A program made the position numbers and the translations under genes. A stretch of DNA of 64,000 bases, taken from assembly GCF_002288925.2 (NCBI RefSeq), contig NW_022098026.1, positions 20,143,410 through 20,207,409 on the forward strand, given 5' to 3'. The DNA comes from Delphinapterus leucas (lineage: Eukaryota > Chordata > Mammalia > Artiodactyla > Monodontidae). The notes below the pieces were generated by a model. It did no database searches and was not told the DNA's origin. It saw only the letters and a program-made list of their open reading frames with translations. This document shows positions 1 to 12,525 of this stretch, one piece after another. How positions within the stretch are numbered: the first letter of the stretch is position 1; each line of letters begins with the position of its first letter.

Positions 1-689
1 GCCCTTGGGTCAGGAGGCTCGCCCCCTTTATGGCCTTCTAATGGACCTTCCTTCCGGCCACTTGACCAAATGCCCCTGCCTGCCCGGGAGGGGGCGGCCC
101 GCAGCTCTCCCTGGTTTCCCCAGGGACCCCTCGCCCCAGCCTCACCCTGTGAAGAAACTAGCACCTTGGGGGCTGGAAGAGGAAGATGCAGCCTGCTTTC
201 CCACGGGCTCTTTTGTCAGATGGAATTGGAAGATTCCCTGTCTCCCCAGCCCTAAGGAGATGGCCTCCGTGCCTTTCTCTTTCTTGTTTGTTTGTCTATC
301 AGTTCACAGCTTCCCCATGCTGTATGTTTTAAACTCCACCATCATTTAGCCAGCACAGGTTGGCCTGCAGTTTACATAATGCAGAAGTGGTGTCAGCAGG
401 TCCCAGGAACCACTGGTTACCCCCAAACATACATCCCCCAACAATACCTTCAGCTCACCCTAACCTATCCCCCTGCCTTCTTTGGGTCCGTTTACCCCCC
501 AACATGCATCTTGTATCCTTCCCTCCTTTTTCCATTCTCATAGCTACACTCTAACTGAGCACCTACTTGGCTAATCTCCGAACTGTCTCCTGCATCTCTA
601 AGCTATCCTGTAACTGGCTAGCACATCCGTTTACCTAATCACAATTGCTACCTCTATGGAGCCCTTACTAATTGCAGCTAACATCCTGT
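1..689. other. Intergenic, no gene seen
   Basis: C/T-rich DNA with several short overlapping open frames and no recognised repeat or protein family. Confidence 0.6.
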
Positions 690-860
690 GACAATGTCCC
701 GTGAGTCAAGAAGTGTACTAGAAACTCACATCAAGCTGCCTGATATTACCTCCACTTTGCACTTGAGGAAACAGACCAAGTCACACAGCTCGTAAGTGGC
801 AGAGCCAGGATTCCAACGCAGTGAGCCTGGAAGCAGAGCCTGCACTCCTAACCGACATTA
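690..860 (-). repeat. MIR
   Basis: 'cacttgaggaaacagaccaa' and 'gtaagtggcagagccaggat' are the reverse core of MIR. Confidence 0.75.
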
Positions 861-1349
861 ACACAGCATTTAAAATATTTTTCCTAAGTGTTTATTATGA
901 AGAAAGCCCTAGCGGAGGTCCTGAGGGCACTTAAACAGGAGTAGACGAAACACGCTTCCTCCTGCAGCTCCTACCTCGGGGAGGTGATGATAACAAAGGT
1001 CATCTGAGAAGATGAGTAAGGCAAGTCCAGACATGCCCTACAGCAGGAGAGGGAAGAGTACGTGCCACAGAGAAGATACACAGAGGGCCTTTGGTACAGA
1101 GGACGGAGAAACCGCATCCGTTTGGGAGACTCAGGAAGTCAGCAAGAGTTCCAGGGAGGCCGCCGGGTGGGGGATGGTTTGGAAAGACAGATGGGGTTTG
1201 TGGCATGGTGCTGGGGGTGAGGAAGGGCCAGACTGGAGTGGAGGAGGGCGGTCTGACGCCTGAAAACTGCAGAATAAAGGGTGAGAGAATCAGAGCCGAG
1301 GTAAAAGCGTCCTGATTACAAGACACAGATCCCTGAGAAGTGAGCGTGG

Positions 1350-1485
1350 TAGCCGAAGACAGTGCACTCCCTGGATTCTAATTTCTGCTCTAGGACTTGC
1401 TTCCCAGCTCTGTAATCAAGACAAATAACCCCTCCCCCATGTACCAGTTTCCTCATCTGGAAAGTGGGTATAATTCAGGGCCAGG
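1350..1485 (+). repeat. MIR fragment
   Basis: The core 'cagtttcctcatctggaaag' in forward sense. Confidence 0.65.
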
Positions 1486-1592
1486 ACCAAGGTGAGGGGA
1501 GTGAGGCACTAGACCTGAGAACAGAATTTAAGAGGTGCCCCACCTCCTCTACCCCATCCCTGCCAAAAGTTCAGAGATCAAGACAAATAATA

Positions 1593-1927
1593 GGGGCTTC
1601 CCTGCTGGTGCAGTGGTTAAGAATCCACCTGCCAGTACAGGGGACACGGGTTCGAGCCCTGGTCTGGGAAGATCCCACATGACGCTGAGCAACTAAGCCC
1701 GCGAGCCACAACTACTGAGCCCGCAAGCCACAACTACTGAGCCCACGTGCCACAACTCCTGAAGCCCGCACGCCTAGAGCCCATGCTCCGCAACAAGAGA
1801 AGCCACCGCAATGGGAAGCCCGGGCACCACAACCAAGAGTAGCCCCTGCTCGCCGCAACTAGAGAAAGCCCGCGCACAGCAACGAAGACCCAATGCAGAC
1901 AAAAATAAATAATTAATTTTTAAAAAA
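1593..1927 (+). mobile_element. CHR-type SINE, long form
   Basis: A tRNA-derived head with a B-box-like GGTTCGAGCCC, then internal 'CACAACTACTGAGCCC' repeats and an A-rich tail. A perfect 12-bp target duplication (AGACAAATAATA) lies at 1581-1592 and 1928-1939. Confidence 0.93.
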
Positions 1928-2506
1928 AGACAAATAATAATTTCATGCAATATTTTTCAGGAGTCAAAATCAATGCTAAAAAATCCATGATGAACACATT
2001 GTCAAAAATGTAAACAAAGAAGGACCACACAGAGCCATATTGGAGCCTAAGGCAAAAGAAAAAATCAGTAACACTGATCCTGGTTTTAGTTAAGATAAAG
2101 GCACTCAGCTTACCCTGGTTCTGGTCCTGATAACAGCACTAGGCACTGGGTGGCTGCAAGGATTCAGTGAGCTAACACATGGTGAGTGGCACGACATCTG
2201 GCCAGGGAGTGCCTTGTAGAGTCTAGGAGTCTGAGGCCAGTGGTTGTGGGGAGATGGAGCTGTTGGAACAGCGCTCTGCAACTTTGCCCGTGTGGGACCC
2301 GGGTGGCAGCCTGTTTCCTCATCTATAAATGGGGACAGCATCTTGCTCATCAGGCTGTTGGGTAGCCTGGGATGAAAGATGCTTGGTGCTTCATGCAGTA
2401 CTTGCACGTGGAGACCAAGAATCCCCTGTGTTACTCAGCAAGCAGACCTGCACACCATACAGGCTTTCTGGATGTTCTTGGTAAATTACTGTTTGTTGGC
2501 TTTTTT

Positions 2507-2726
2507 GTTTTGTTTTGTTTTGTTTTGTTTTGTTGCGGTACGCGGGCCTCTCACTGTTGTGGCCTCTCCCGTTGCGGAGCACAGGCTCCGGACGCGCAGG
2601 CTCAGCGGCCATGGCTCACGGGCCCAGCCGCTCCACCGCACGTGTTATCTTCCCGGACCGGGGCACGAACCCGGGTCCCCTGCATCGGCAGGCGGACTCT
2701 CAACCACGGTGCCACCAGGGAAGCCC
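2507..2726 (-). mobile_element. CHR-type SINE, short form
   Basis: A reverse-oriented element with a (TTTTG)n-like tail. A 13-bp target duplication (TGTTGGCTTTTTT) lies at 2494-2506 and 2727-2739. Confidence 0.93.
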
Positions 2727-3399
2727 TGTTGGCTTTTTTTTAAACTGGTTTTCATGTTATTAGATGCTGGGGGGAGGGATTTAGCTTTATTCCGTGGTCC
2801 TAACCGCCAAGCCCATGCCTTGCTCGTATTCCTCTGGGGCATTTTCCTCCACCACCCTCTGTGCTGCTGCTCCTGACCAGACTGTGAGGGATTCCACGAC
2901 CCTGACTCCTGGAGTTCTGCTGCTCTGACTGTAGCCCTGTCCACTCCTGCCCCTTCTCTGACCACGTCAGGATGGGTTCTGGATTATCTGGTGGTATTAT
3001 CACTTGAATGCTTGGGGGCCTTGGCCTGGCCCTTCCTGGTTCTCCCTCTCCCCTCCCTCCCTGTCCCCCTCTCTGCTGCCCCTCCAGTGGGAGCACTGCC
3101 ACTTGGGCACTGACAGCCCATCTTTGATGCCCTGTGGCACCCACCTGTGTGGTACAGTTGATGGTGCTCTTCTCTGGTGCTTAGACTGAACCACTGTCAT
3201 TCAGTGACCATTGTCATTAAAATGACCCCTTTAAAATCCATCCCTCCCACCACCTACAGTCAGACTGTTGCCTGTGAGACTAGCAGAGCCATTTCCCACT
3301 GGGTGACCTCAAGGCCATCTCAGAAATGTGGTCTGACTCCCGTACGGGAAGGTGACATGGTTCCTCCCCTCCATTATACCGGTTCCCAGAGCAGTCTGG

Positions 3400-3550
3400 G
3401 CTAGAACCTGGCCTCCGCTTTCTACTGGTTGTGGAACCCTGAGCCAATCATTGCGTGCCTCTAGCCTCAGTTTCCTCATCTGCCAAATGGTGCTAATCCT
3501 GATGGCTTGCTGTGAGGATTAAGTGAAAAATCAATGGCTGCTCCCATGTT
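3400..3550 (+). repeat. MIR
   Basis: 'cctcagtttcctcatctgcc' and 'gctgtgaggattaagtgaaa'. Confidence 0.8.
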
Positions 3551-4179
3551 GGCTATTTATATTAACTCACTTGGTTAGAACATGAATTGAGTGAATTCAC
3601 TCACTGGGCGTGTACTATGTGCACAGTAATGTTGTAGATTGTACAAGGAAATACAAAGATAGTATACAATCCCTGCACATAGCGGTTACATGGAGAGGGA
3701 AAGAAACATGAGCGAAAGATTGTACTGCGAGAGTGAAGTGTCTGACAGGGTAGGCGCACAATAGGCATTTGTTGAATAAATCAAAGAAAGAAAACTAGGA
3801 AGACATGAAAACTTAGGAGAGATTTCCATGGTGCAGTCAGGCAAGCTTCATGGAAGAGGCTGAATTTAAGCTGTCAGTATGTCAACATAGTATTAAAAGA
3901 TCTTTTTAGCAGGCACCAGAGATATAGCAATACATGTTACAGACAATACCCATGGCTTCAAGGAGTTGACACTTTAACAGGGAAGACAAATCATAGCAAA
4001 TATTTAAGAATAACTCATTATCACAAGTGTAAAGTGTGTTAGGCAGAGATGCTGGGGGACCATCAACTCCTGGAAGATAGGAACAGTGCACAGGATTTTT
4101 CTTCTCCACCGTGCTTATATAAGCTAGACCTGAAGGAGAAAAGTTTCTAAGTTTACAGATAAATTTTAAAGTTTATGTC

Positions 4180-4800
4180 TTTTTTGGAAAGGTATTACTT
4201 GCACGTGGTCCAAAAATTTTAAAATGCCAAAGGGTGTATAGTGAAAAGTCTCCATGCATCCCCTCCCAGAGGGGAGGATGCCACAGTGCCTTGGGTATCA
4301 TCCCAGACGTCCAGCCATAATCCAGCCCTGAGGAACCGCAAAAGTGGGGTCATGCCATCCTTACTGGTTAGCACTTACCTTTCTGTTGGAGATTGTTCTA
4401 AACCAGTACATAATTTTTATGGCTGATTTGTTCTATCACAATTGGTGGACACTTTGTCTTTTGTTTTCTTTTTTACACTTAAAAGACTTTATTTTTTTAA
4501 AGCAGTTTTAGGTATGCAGAAAAATGAGCAGAAACTACAGAGTTCACACGTTACCCCTTCCTCCCTCAATTTTTCCTTTTATTAACACTTTATATTAATG
4601 TGGTACATTTGTTACAATTGATGAGCCAATATTGATACACTATTATTAACTAAAAACTTCATAATTTACATTAGGGTTCACTCTGTGTTTGTTTTACATT
4701 CTGTGGGTTTGGACAAATGTATAATAACATGTAGCCACTGTTACAGTATCACACAGGACAGTTTCACTTCCCTAAAAGTCCCCTATGTTCTAACTCTTCA
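4180..4800 (-). mobile_element. Old L1 3' UTR fragments
   Basis: Two adjoining pieces. One (about 4180-4440) carries the 'gtgtatagtgaaaagtctcc' phrase. The other (about 4475-4800) has 'attaacactttatattaatg', 'gttacaattgatgagccaat' and 'aaagtcccctatgttct'. All match reversed L1M-type 3' ends. Confidence 0.65.
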
Positions 4801-5133
4801 TCCCTCCCATCCTCCCTGAAAACACCTGGTGAAATGTAGTTTTTTCCAATCAAAGTTATTTGTGGTTCAGCTTTCAGAGCCTTTATAACCTGCTTGCAAC
4901 CCTCCTTTCCAGCCTCACCTCCTGCCTCTGTACTCTGGCAGCCCAGCCTTTCTCCTGCTCGCTGAAACACACCAGGCACTGAAACATACTGAGTCCCCTG
5001 GCCCACACTCCTAGGGGCTGCTATTCCCGCAGGGTACACTCGCATGCCACCTTCTCCAAGAAGGCTTTCATGGTCCAGTCTTACCTCCCGGCTCCCACAG
5101 CAGAGTCAAGGTCCCCTCTTCTGTGTGATTCTT

Positions 5134-5334
5134 TTTTTTTTGCGGTACACGGGCCTCTCACTGCTGTGGCCTCTCCCGTTGCAGAGCACAGGCTCCGGAC
5201 GCGCAGGCTCAGCGGCCATGGCTCACGGGCCCAGCCGCTCCACGGCATGTGGGATCCTCCTGGACCAGGGCACGAACCCGTGTCCCCTGCATCGGCAGGC
5301 GGACTCTCAACCACTGCGCCACCAGGGAAGCCCC
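5134..5334 (-). mobile_element. CHR-type SINE, short form
   Basis: A reverse-oriented short element. A 13-bp target duplication (CTGTGTGATTCTT) lies at 5121-5133 and 5335-5347. Confidence 0.93.
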
Positions 5335-5347
5335 CTGTGTGATTCTT

Positions 5348-6469
5348 ATGTTAATTTATTCATTCATGCAACAGATACTTAGGGAGTGCCTTCCACATGC
5401 CAAGAAGGGTACTGGTGCTAAGGATCTGGAAAGGGCTTGGGCATAAGGCCCAGCTCACAGATGGCCGAAAGTTCCTTGAAGAAGATAAAACCAACTAATG
5501 CGACGAAAGATGCCAGCATGGTCAGGGAAGGACTCTCGGATGTAGTGACATTTAGGGACCAGAGGGGAGAATATTCAATGTGGAAGAAATAGCATTTGAT
5601 GCAAACCTGGAGGAACACCTATGATAGCTCACAGAGCGGCCTCCCGTACTCTTCACAGGAAGCGAAGAGTCCCTAGTTGCGAGTTAACCTGTGTGTGCTC
5701 AGTGACCAGCACGGGGTCAGGGACGCAAAGGAGAGCAGGGGGCCGGGCGGGGCCTGTCTCCTCCCAGCACCCACTCCCCACCTCACTCTCCCAGCTGGGC
5801 GCTGGCAGCTTTGTTTGCTGAAGCATCTGAGCCCTGGCTACCAAACCCCAATTACCTGAGAGAAGGTTATTGCCTCTTTAAAGAGTTCAAAAGCCCCAAA
5901 CTTCTTTATAAATAGCTCGTATCCTTTCACCAGCCCTTAAGACTTGGATTTATGGCCCACTTCCCCAGAGGCAGACAGACCAACAGACAGGTTACTTCCC
6001 TTGGAGTCCGGGTTCCTACAATTGTGGGATGCTCCCACTTCCTCTTTGCATTTTATGACCTCCTGGCTGGCTAATCCTGAAATGGGTTACACGGGAAGGA
6101 GGTGAATTGTGTAGGCCTGCAGCTGCCTCGGAAGCCAGAGGGCCAAGGCAGACTCAGGAAAGGACTGGCAGGGGTGGGGAGGCCCAGGCAGCTAGGCCCC
6201 TTGTCCACGCTGGCTCCTCTGGTTCCCAGGGTCTTTCCCCAGCAAGACACCCAGAGCAGAAGCCTCACTGTGACTGGTCCTGTGTGGAGGCTGCCCCAGC
6301 GGAACAGACAAGAGGCAAAAATAACCGCGGTTCAAATATCACAATCTGGTGGGACAATGTGGCAAAATTAATGAGGAGTCTCTTGTCACCAGGAAACATC
6401 ACTCTTTCCCTTTTAGGGCCCCGGCATATTCCTTGTTGCCCTTGATTTAGTTCTTACAGAGCTTGGGTG
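5348..6469. other. Intergenic, mostly unique DNA
   Basis: The start holds an old-repeat-like 'gcaacagatacttagggagtg' phrase. From 5840 to 6070 the DNA is repeat-free and AT-balanced ('tctttataaatagctcgtat'), a weak regulatory candidate. No gene is visible. Confidence 0.5.
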
Positions 6470-6560
6470 AAGTAGATCTGTGACATCCTTATGACAGACA
6501 AGGAAACTGAGGCAGAGACTAGCCCTGGTTGCACAGCCAAGCGGTGACAGGTCCAGATTC
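6470..6560 (-). repeat. MIR fragment
   Basis: 'gacaaggaaactgaggcaga' followed by 'tgcacagccaagcggtgaca'. Confidence 0.65.
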
Positions 6561-6869
6561 TGATCTTGGCTTCCAGTGTAGGGTTGGGGGTCAGAGGCAC
6601 CAAGAGCAGTGGGAGGTCAGGAGAGGGAGTGAACTTTGGGACAGATAGGTCAACTTCCAAGAGACCGTGAGAAGGGGTCGGGTGTTCTAGGAGGGGACGC
6701 AGCATAAGAAAAGGTGAAGCCTGTCATGGGACAGAGACATTGGGCTGGAGCAGGGCTTGGGGGGGCACAGAGCTCCAGAGGTTTCTCTGCAAGTCTCTTC
6801 CATTGACTGCCGGCCTCTCCTTTCCCACAGCTTTTTCTCTAGTTGCTGACCTCTCACCCAGAAGAGCGA

Positions 6870-6990
6870 GGCAGTGGTCAGGAGCACGGGCTGTGGGTTC
6901 AAATCCTTCTCACCAGCCATGGGACTTTGGGCGGATGGCTGCACTTCTCTGATCTCTAGCACAGCTTGATAACGGTAGGGCTGGGGTGAG
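6870..6990 (+). repeat. MIR fragment
   Basis: 'agtggtcaggagcacgggct' and 'gtgggttcaaatccttctca' match the 5' half of MIR. Confidence 0.6.
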
Positions 6991-7934
6991 CCCAGGGCTC
7001 AGCAATGAGAGTTGACATTATATTCTTTCTGGGGTTGTTGTCCCCCAGTCAGAGCTTCTCTTTCTCAAATACAGCTCCTAACTTCTCATTTGCTCTGCTC
7101 AAAAAACCAAGACTGGATGTGCTACTTTGGCACTCCAGGCCCCCTGAAGTCTGATCCTAAACTCCCCCCACAGCTGGACCATCTGCAGATGGTCTGAAAT
7201 CCTCAGGGGATGGGGACGTACTGTATTAATTCCCTGTGACACAGCGGAAGGAACGCTAGCTTGGGTGTCAAGGAAAGCCAGTGTTCAAATCCTGGCTCTT
7301 CCAGCGGTCCCCGTGTGAGGGGCACCTGGCCTCCCAGAGTCCAGCGGCCTTCCCTATACGGAGGGAGCCCTCGCTTCCACTGGCAGATCTGAGAGCCCAG
7401 GACCACGAGGTGCTTCATCTCTGGAGTATTGTGGGCGCTCCTTCAATGTGTTTCCTTTCCTTCTTTTCAACAAGTAGCCTGTTCACGTCACACCATCTCT
7501 GCTTTTACCCATGATCAAGGGGCTCACCAGCAGAACCCACACCATGCCCCCGTGCCTGGTTTGTCTCCCCAGCCAGACGGCCCGGCTTCCCCAGGGTGGG
7601 CCCCAGGCCTGTCTTGCTCATCCCAGATCCTGGCCTGACAAGCAGTCAGCGCTCAGTAAATATTTATTGCATGAATTAATTTTTGAAGAGAAGACCTGAG
7701 CGCTGTGCTCAGTGTACAGGAGGCGTGTTTGAAACATGTGCTATGAATCTCAAAGGCCTCTGAAAGAAAACGCATGCTCCTAAGAGTACGCGAGTGAATT
7801 AGAATCAACAGGTACCTTATGGCCACGGGCCCTGGATACTGTGTTTGCAGTATGGAAGGGGATCCCCTTATGTGGGTGACTATCCTCCACTTGGCCCTGG
7901 CCCTCCTGGCTCGGGGTCCCCCTCCCTCTGGTGA

Positions 7935-8170
7935 AATGAACTAACATGAGACAGTGCACCTACTATGTCCTCTGTCCTTGGCATTTTACAGCCCTCGTCC
8001 CTCTTAAGCTCAACAACAACTGTGTAAGGTGAGAATTATGATCCCCATTTTTACAGATGAGAAAACCAAGGCAAAAAAAGGACAAACAACCCATCCAGAT
8101 TTCCCAATCAGTGGGTGGTAGAGTTGCGATCTGAACCCAAGGCCAGACCCCAAACCCATGTTCCCTGACT
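7935..8170 (-). repeat. MIR
   Basis: 'tttttacagatgagaaaacc' with an upstream 'cttaagctcaacaacaactg' and a downstream 'ctgaacccaaggccagaccc'. Confidence 0.75.
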
Positions 8171-8911
8171 GACTACCCCATCCTTCCTGCCTCGGCCAGG
8201 TTAGACAGCTGTGGCTTTCAAACTGTATGTCTATCACTTGTTTTCTTGGCGCCCATTTCCCAAGCTAGCAGGACCACTTTTGAAAGACAAGACCAACCCA
8301 TCAGAGTTTGTTCCCAGCTTCGGACAAGCCCATACTACTCTGTGTGCTGGGTGCTGGCAGCGCTCAGCTGCGTGCTTCCGACAGCCCCCGAAGGGAGTTG
8401 AAACTCAGGGCAAGCGGAAACTTCCCCCAATGTGGTGTTCAGAGATGGAATTTTTTTTTTTTTTTTCTCTCTTTCCCAATTTTGAAACAGTCAGGGATCA
8501 GGGCTACATTCTGGCCTGGGCTCCTCCGGGCTGGATGATTTATTCATCAGGTGGCTTTGGTACGTATATTCCCCCACAGGAATTTGCTGTAGAGGGAAGT
8601 GGAGATACCAGGAAACCCAGGGACCTTGTGACACCCCCCCCCCGTGCCCCTCAACCCTCACCCAGAGGTGAGCAATGACAATTCTCCGGCTCTGCAACCG
8701 AAGCCGGGTGCTTGATTGCTAAAGAGAGAGCACCTGGGCAGCGGGAAGCAGTTAGCTGCCATTGTATTATTTAGGCTGGAGCCAGAGCCAGGTTAGGGAC
8801 TGGGTGGGAGATTTGCAAGTTTATTAGCTCTCTCCTTCCGTTTCACACACAAGTGTACACTAATCCCCTTGAGCTCTGAGTTGGCTAAGCCAATAGTAAG
8901 GTCAAGTTGAT

Positions 8912-8956
8912 TTCCTTCCTTCCTTCCTTCCTTCCTTCCTTCCTTCCTTCCTTCCT
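8912..8956 (+). repeat. (TTCC)n microsatellite
   Basis: About eleven uninterrupted TTCC units. Confidence 0.95.
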
Positions 8957-8994
8957 CTTTGAATAGAAGTAGCTGGGTTTACCACTTATTTGGG

Positions 8995-9150
8995 TGGCAA
9001 TTTGCTTAAACATTGAAAGCCTCAGTTTCCTTATCTGTAAAATGGCAAAATTTATAGTACCTCGGGAGTTTGTCGTGAGGCTCAGATGAGTTAATCTATT
9101 TTAAGTGTTTGGCACTTGGCCTGGAACATAAAGAGGACGTACTGAATGTA
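8995..9150 (+). repeat. MIR
   Basis: 'cctcagtttccttatctgta' and 'tttggcacttggcctggaac'. Confidence 0.75.
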
Positions 9151-9189
9151 AGTTTTCACTATTACTGTTGTCGATTAGCAGACAGTGAG

Positions 9190-9490
9190 TTTTAGCCTGC
9201 CACGTGCCATGCATTGTGCTGGGGGTTAGAGAGGGTCCACGCCTTCCAGTAACACCCAACTAGCAGGAGGAGATGGCCCATTAAACAGCCAATTACAACA
9301 CAGAATTGTGAGCGAAATGACAGATGAAACATGATATTAGGACTTAAATGCCAGGCAATTTTTGGAGGTCATTACTTACTTCATTTAATCTTCACAACAG
9401 TCTCATGAGGCCGGTACTATTCCTTTCTGCACTTTTTGGATGTAGGAACTGAAGTGCAGAGGAATGAAGTCACCCACCCAAGGCCATCCA
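9190..9490 (+). repeat. Block with a second copy at about 10630-10900
   Basis: 'agtaacacccaactag', 'gcgaaatgacagatgaaac', 'ttcatttaatcttcacaaca', 'gtctcatgaggccggtact' and 'aactgaagtgcagagg' reappear in the same order 1.4 kb to the right. The distal half is a reverse MIR. Confidence 0.65.
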
Positions 9491-9879
9491 ACTGTTGGAA
9501 GTGGAGTGGGAAGCCAGGCAGACTCTACTGGGTGCCAGAGGGGGGCCTGGCCTGCCTGGGCAGGAGAGGCTGCATTGAAGAAGAGATGTCTGAGTTGACC
9601 TGGAAGGTCCATTAGGCCAGGAAGGCCGAGCAGGAGTGAGCAGGGGCAAGGGGAACAGCATCTGGGGCCCCTTCTGCTTGGGGCTCACCCTGCTGTGGAA
9701 GGTTCCGGGCTTGGCCTGGTTTCCTTTGTCTTTAAAATGGGAGCCCCCTTAGTAGTACAATGATTTGAGGACTGAACAAAAGAGTGTGGAGTATGTAAAG
9801 TGCCTGCCAGGGTGTCAGGGTGTATAAGTGCTCAGTCAACTCATTCATTCATTTATCCAGCCAACATGTTTTTTTCTTT

Positions 9880-10058
9880 TTGATGTGGACCCTTTTTAAA
9901 GTCTTTATTGAATTTGTTACAATATTGCTTCTGCTTTATGTTTTGGTTTTTTGGCCTCGAGGCACGTGGGATCTTAGCTCCCTGACCAGGGATTGAACCT
10001 GCATGCCCTGCATTGGAAGGTGAAGTCTTAACCACTTGACCGCCAGGGAAGTCCCCAC
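9880..10058 (-). mobile_element. CHR-2-like SINE (GGGACTTCCCTGG head)
   Basis: A reverse-oriented tRNA-derived SINE whose tail reads CAATAAAGACTTTAAA on the minus strand. Flanking CCAACAT copies (9861-9867 and 10059-10065) look like the target duplication. It sits at the start of an older repeat. Confidence 0.85.
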
Positions 10059-10064
10059 CCAACA

Positions 10065-11265
10065 TATTTTTATTAAGTACCTGCCATGAGTCAGGCATTG
10101 TTCTGGGCATTGGGAATATAGTGGTGAAAAGAACAACCTTCTCGTCCTCATAGAGCTTACAATCTAGTGGGCAAGACAGAAGATAAACAAGTAAACAAAA
10201 AATGCATATGTAATATAAGAGCAGGTAATGGTGAAATATAAAACAGACTAAGGGGAGGCAGGAGGTTAAAGGGGGGACTATTTGGGACAGGAAGGTCTAA
10301 TAAGGCCTTTCTGAGGAGGTGACAACTAGGCAAAGACCTTAATGATGTGAGGGAATGAGCCATGCAAATACCTGGGCAAAGGGCTTTCTGGACAAGGGAC
10401 CAGCAAATGCAAAGGCCCTGAGGCAGAAGAGGCTTGGTGTGACAGCAGAACCTCCGGAAGGAAGGCCGTGTGGCAGGAAGGAAGTGAGTAAGAGGAAGGG
10501 GAGTTGGAGGAGATTCAGTCAGGGACAGATCACATGAAGTCTTATGGGCCAGAGTGGGGCCTTTAGATACTGTTTTAAATGAATGAGAAGCCACTGGGGA
10601 GGGTTTGAGCAGAGGACTGACTTCTGGTGTTGCGCTGGGTGGTAGGCACGGTCCGTGACTTCTGGTAACACCCAATCTAGTGGTTAGAGATGACTCTTAG
10701 AAAACTGGTTACCATACAGCATGATGAGGGAAATGACAGATCATACAACTAAGACTTACTGTGTGCCAGACACTCTTATTTCATTTAATCTTTACAACAG
10801 TCTCACAAGGCAGGTACGATTATTTTCTCTCTTGTTTAGATGCAGAGACTGAAGTGCAGAACAGTGAAATCACCTGCCCGAGGCCACCTAGCTGGTAAAT
10901 GTTCTCAGCAAATTCGCTCTGGCCAAGTGCACGGAGAATCAGTTAACTTTCGGGGCTACAGGAGACAGCTGGGAGACCAGTTAGGAAGCCGGTGCAATAA
11001 TCCAGAGGAGAGAGATGGTGGGTGGCTTGGATGGTGGCCGCGGCAGTGGAGGCGGTGACAGTAGATCAGATTCTGGATATATCTGAATGCAAACCTATAC
11101 GATTTGCTGCTGGATCAGATGTGAGGTGGGAAATCAAGAGAGAAGCCAAGAACGAGCCCAAGATTTTTGGCTGGAGCTATTGGGTAAATTAAATATTTAC
11201 TGAGATGGGGAAACCTGCAGGAAGAGCAGGTTGGGAGAGAAAGTCAAGACTTCGGCTTTGCTTAA
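10065..11265 (+). repeat. Long copy of an old interspersed repeat, split by an insert
   Basis: It begins with 'caggcattgttctgggcatt', then 'catagagcttacaatctagt', 'tttctgaggaggtgacaact', 'gcaaaggccctgaggcagaa' and 'gagaccagttaggaagccgg', and ends around 'ttactgagatggggaaacc'. I know this order of phrases as a widespread mammalian repeat but do not assign the family. It is broken at about 10625-10955 by a block homologous to 9190-9490. Confidence 0.7.
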
Positions 11266-11943
11266 AATGTGTAAAAATGTTTACTGAATGGAGGAAGCTG
11301 GCTGCCAAATGTCCCATATCCACCCTTCCCACACTCTTTCATTATAGTTGAGGGGCATCTGTAGTAGTTACAATGGTTGAAAAGTGCTTTTCAGTCAAGT
11401 CCTTTTCAAACCTGCCACCACCCCAGGGATCCAGAGAGAGGCCCATGCCTCCGTGACCTTCTCACTTTGTTTTTACACCTTTAACTTTGTTTTGGCAGCT
11501 TGGACCTGAAGAGAGCAGTTTCAACTCAACTTGTGCTTGGGGTCAAGGGGAGGCATCCTGCCTTGAACTCTTCCCCCAGCTCCCCCTGGGCTCCCCCCGC
11601 CCCCAAGCATTTTTTTTGTCTGTAGATTATAGTCCTGGTGGCCTTGAGGGAAGGTGGAGGCGGGTTGGGGGGGCCTGCAGGGCAGGGAAGTGTGAAGTCC
11701 CCCCCCACCCCTGCAGCTGTCAGAAGAAGCCCTGGTGATTCGGTGAGCTGAGGCGTTAGCATTAGGAAGGAAAATGGAACACAGCGGGGAAATCTCTATC
11801 TGGGCCATTTGTCCGCTGCCCGCTCCCCGCTCATGCCCTGGGAGGGGCGGGCGACTGAGTTCTGAGGAACTGCCCATATAGATCGTCTCAGGCCTGTTTC
11901 ATTTGGGCAGCTCCTGCAGACTTTTCTTTGACTTCTCTTTATG

Positions 11944-11973
11944 GTGTGTGTATGTGTGTGTGTGTATGTGTGT
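11944..11973 (+). repeat. (TG)n microsatellite
   Basis: An interrupted GTGT/ATGT run. Confidence 0.85.
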
Positions 11974-12054
11974 AAGGACCCGGGTCCTGGGAAAGCCTGC
12001 GAGGGAAAGACCATTTCTTTATCCTGAGGCTCAGACCTCAATTTCTCACTGGCT

Positions 12055-12250
12055 TTCAGCTCAAAACATGCCTCCCTCAGAGAGGCCTTCCCTGACCACT
12101 CCCTGGGTCATTCTCCACTAGGTCCCCCGATTTCTTTTCCCTGAAGCACTTCCCACTCTCTGAGTGGACCTTGACCATCTCTCTCTGACGTGGGCCTTGT
12201 CTGTCCTTCACTGTGAGCACTGTGATGGTGTTGCGGGTGACTAACCCCGG
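12055..12250 (+). repeat. L2-like fragment
   Basis: 'cagagaggccttccctgacc' and 'ttccctgaagcacttcccac' match L2 3' sequence. Confidence 0.5.
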
Positions 12251-12374
12251 AGCCCAGGCCTGTGTCTGCACGTGTGCAGCCCTCGGTCCCCGCCGGGGCC
12301 GGCAGAGTCCTGGAGCAGGGCCAGTCAGCAGGCACCTCCCCCCACCCCCCTGTTGGAGCTCCGCTTGCTGTGAG

Positions 12375-12525
12375 AGTCCACATGAGATAGTCATTATTGT
12401 GCCCACTTTTTAGATGGGGGAATGTAGGCTCAGGGAGACTTGGTGACTTGTCTGTTGCCACAGCCAGTACGTGGTCCAGCCGGGATTGGAACCCAGGTCC
12501 TCTGAGGTTTATACTCTGCTGCGAC
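12375..12525 (-). repeat. MIR
   Basis: 'tagatgggggaatgtaggct' and 'gattggaacccaggtcctct'. Confidence 0.7.

Noticed and set aside
1593..1927. tRNA gene suggested by A/B-box-like sequence (GGTTCGAGCCC)
   Set aside because: It is the head of a CHR SINE, as the tail and target duplication show. The same applies to the other fourteen SINEs.
2372..2876. Frames of 100-165 codons such as the one at 2379-2876 and similar ones near 5070, 14411, 16686 and 32022
   Set aside because: All are read through CHR SINEs, giving recurring peptides such as HCCGLSRCGAQAPDAQ at unrelated loci.
10157..10675. 172-codon minus-strand frame
   Set aside because: It lies antisense across an old interspersed repeat and has no domain.
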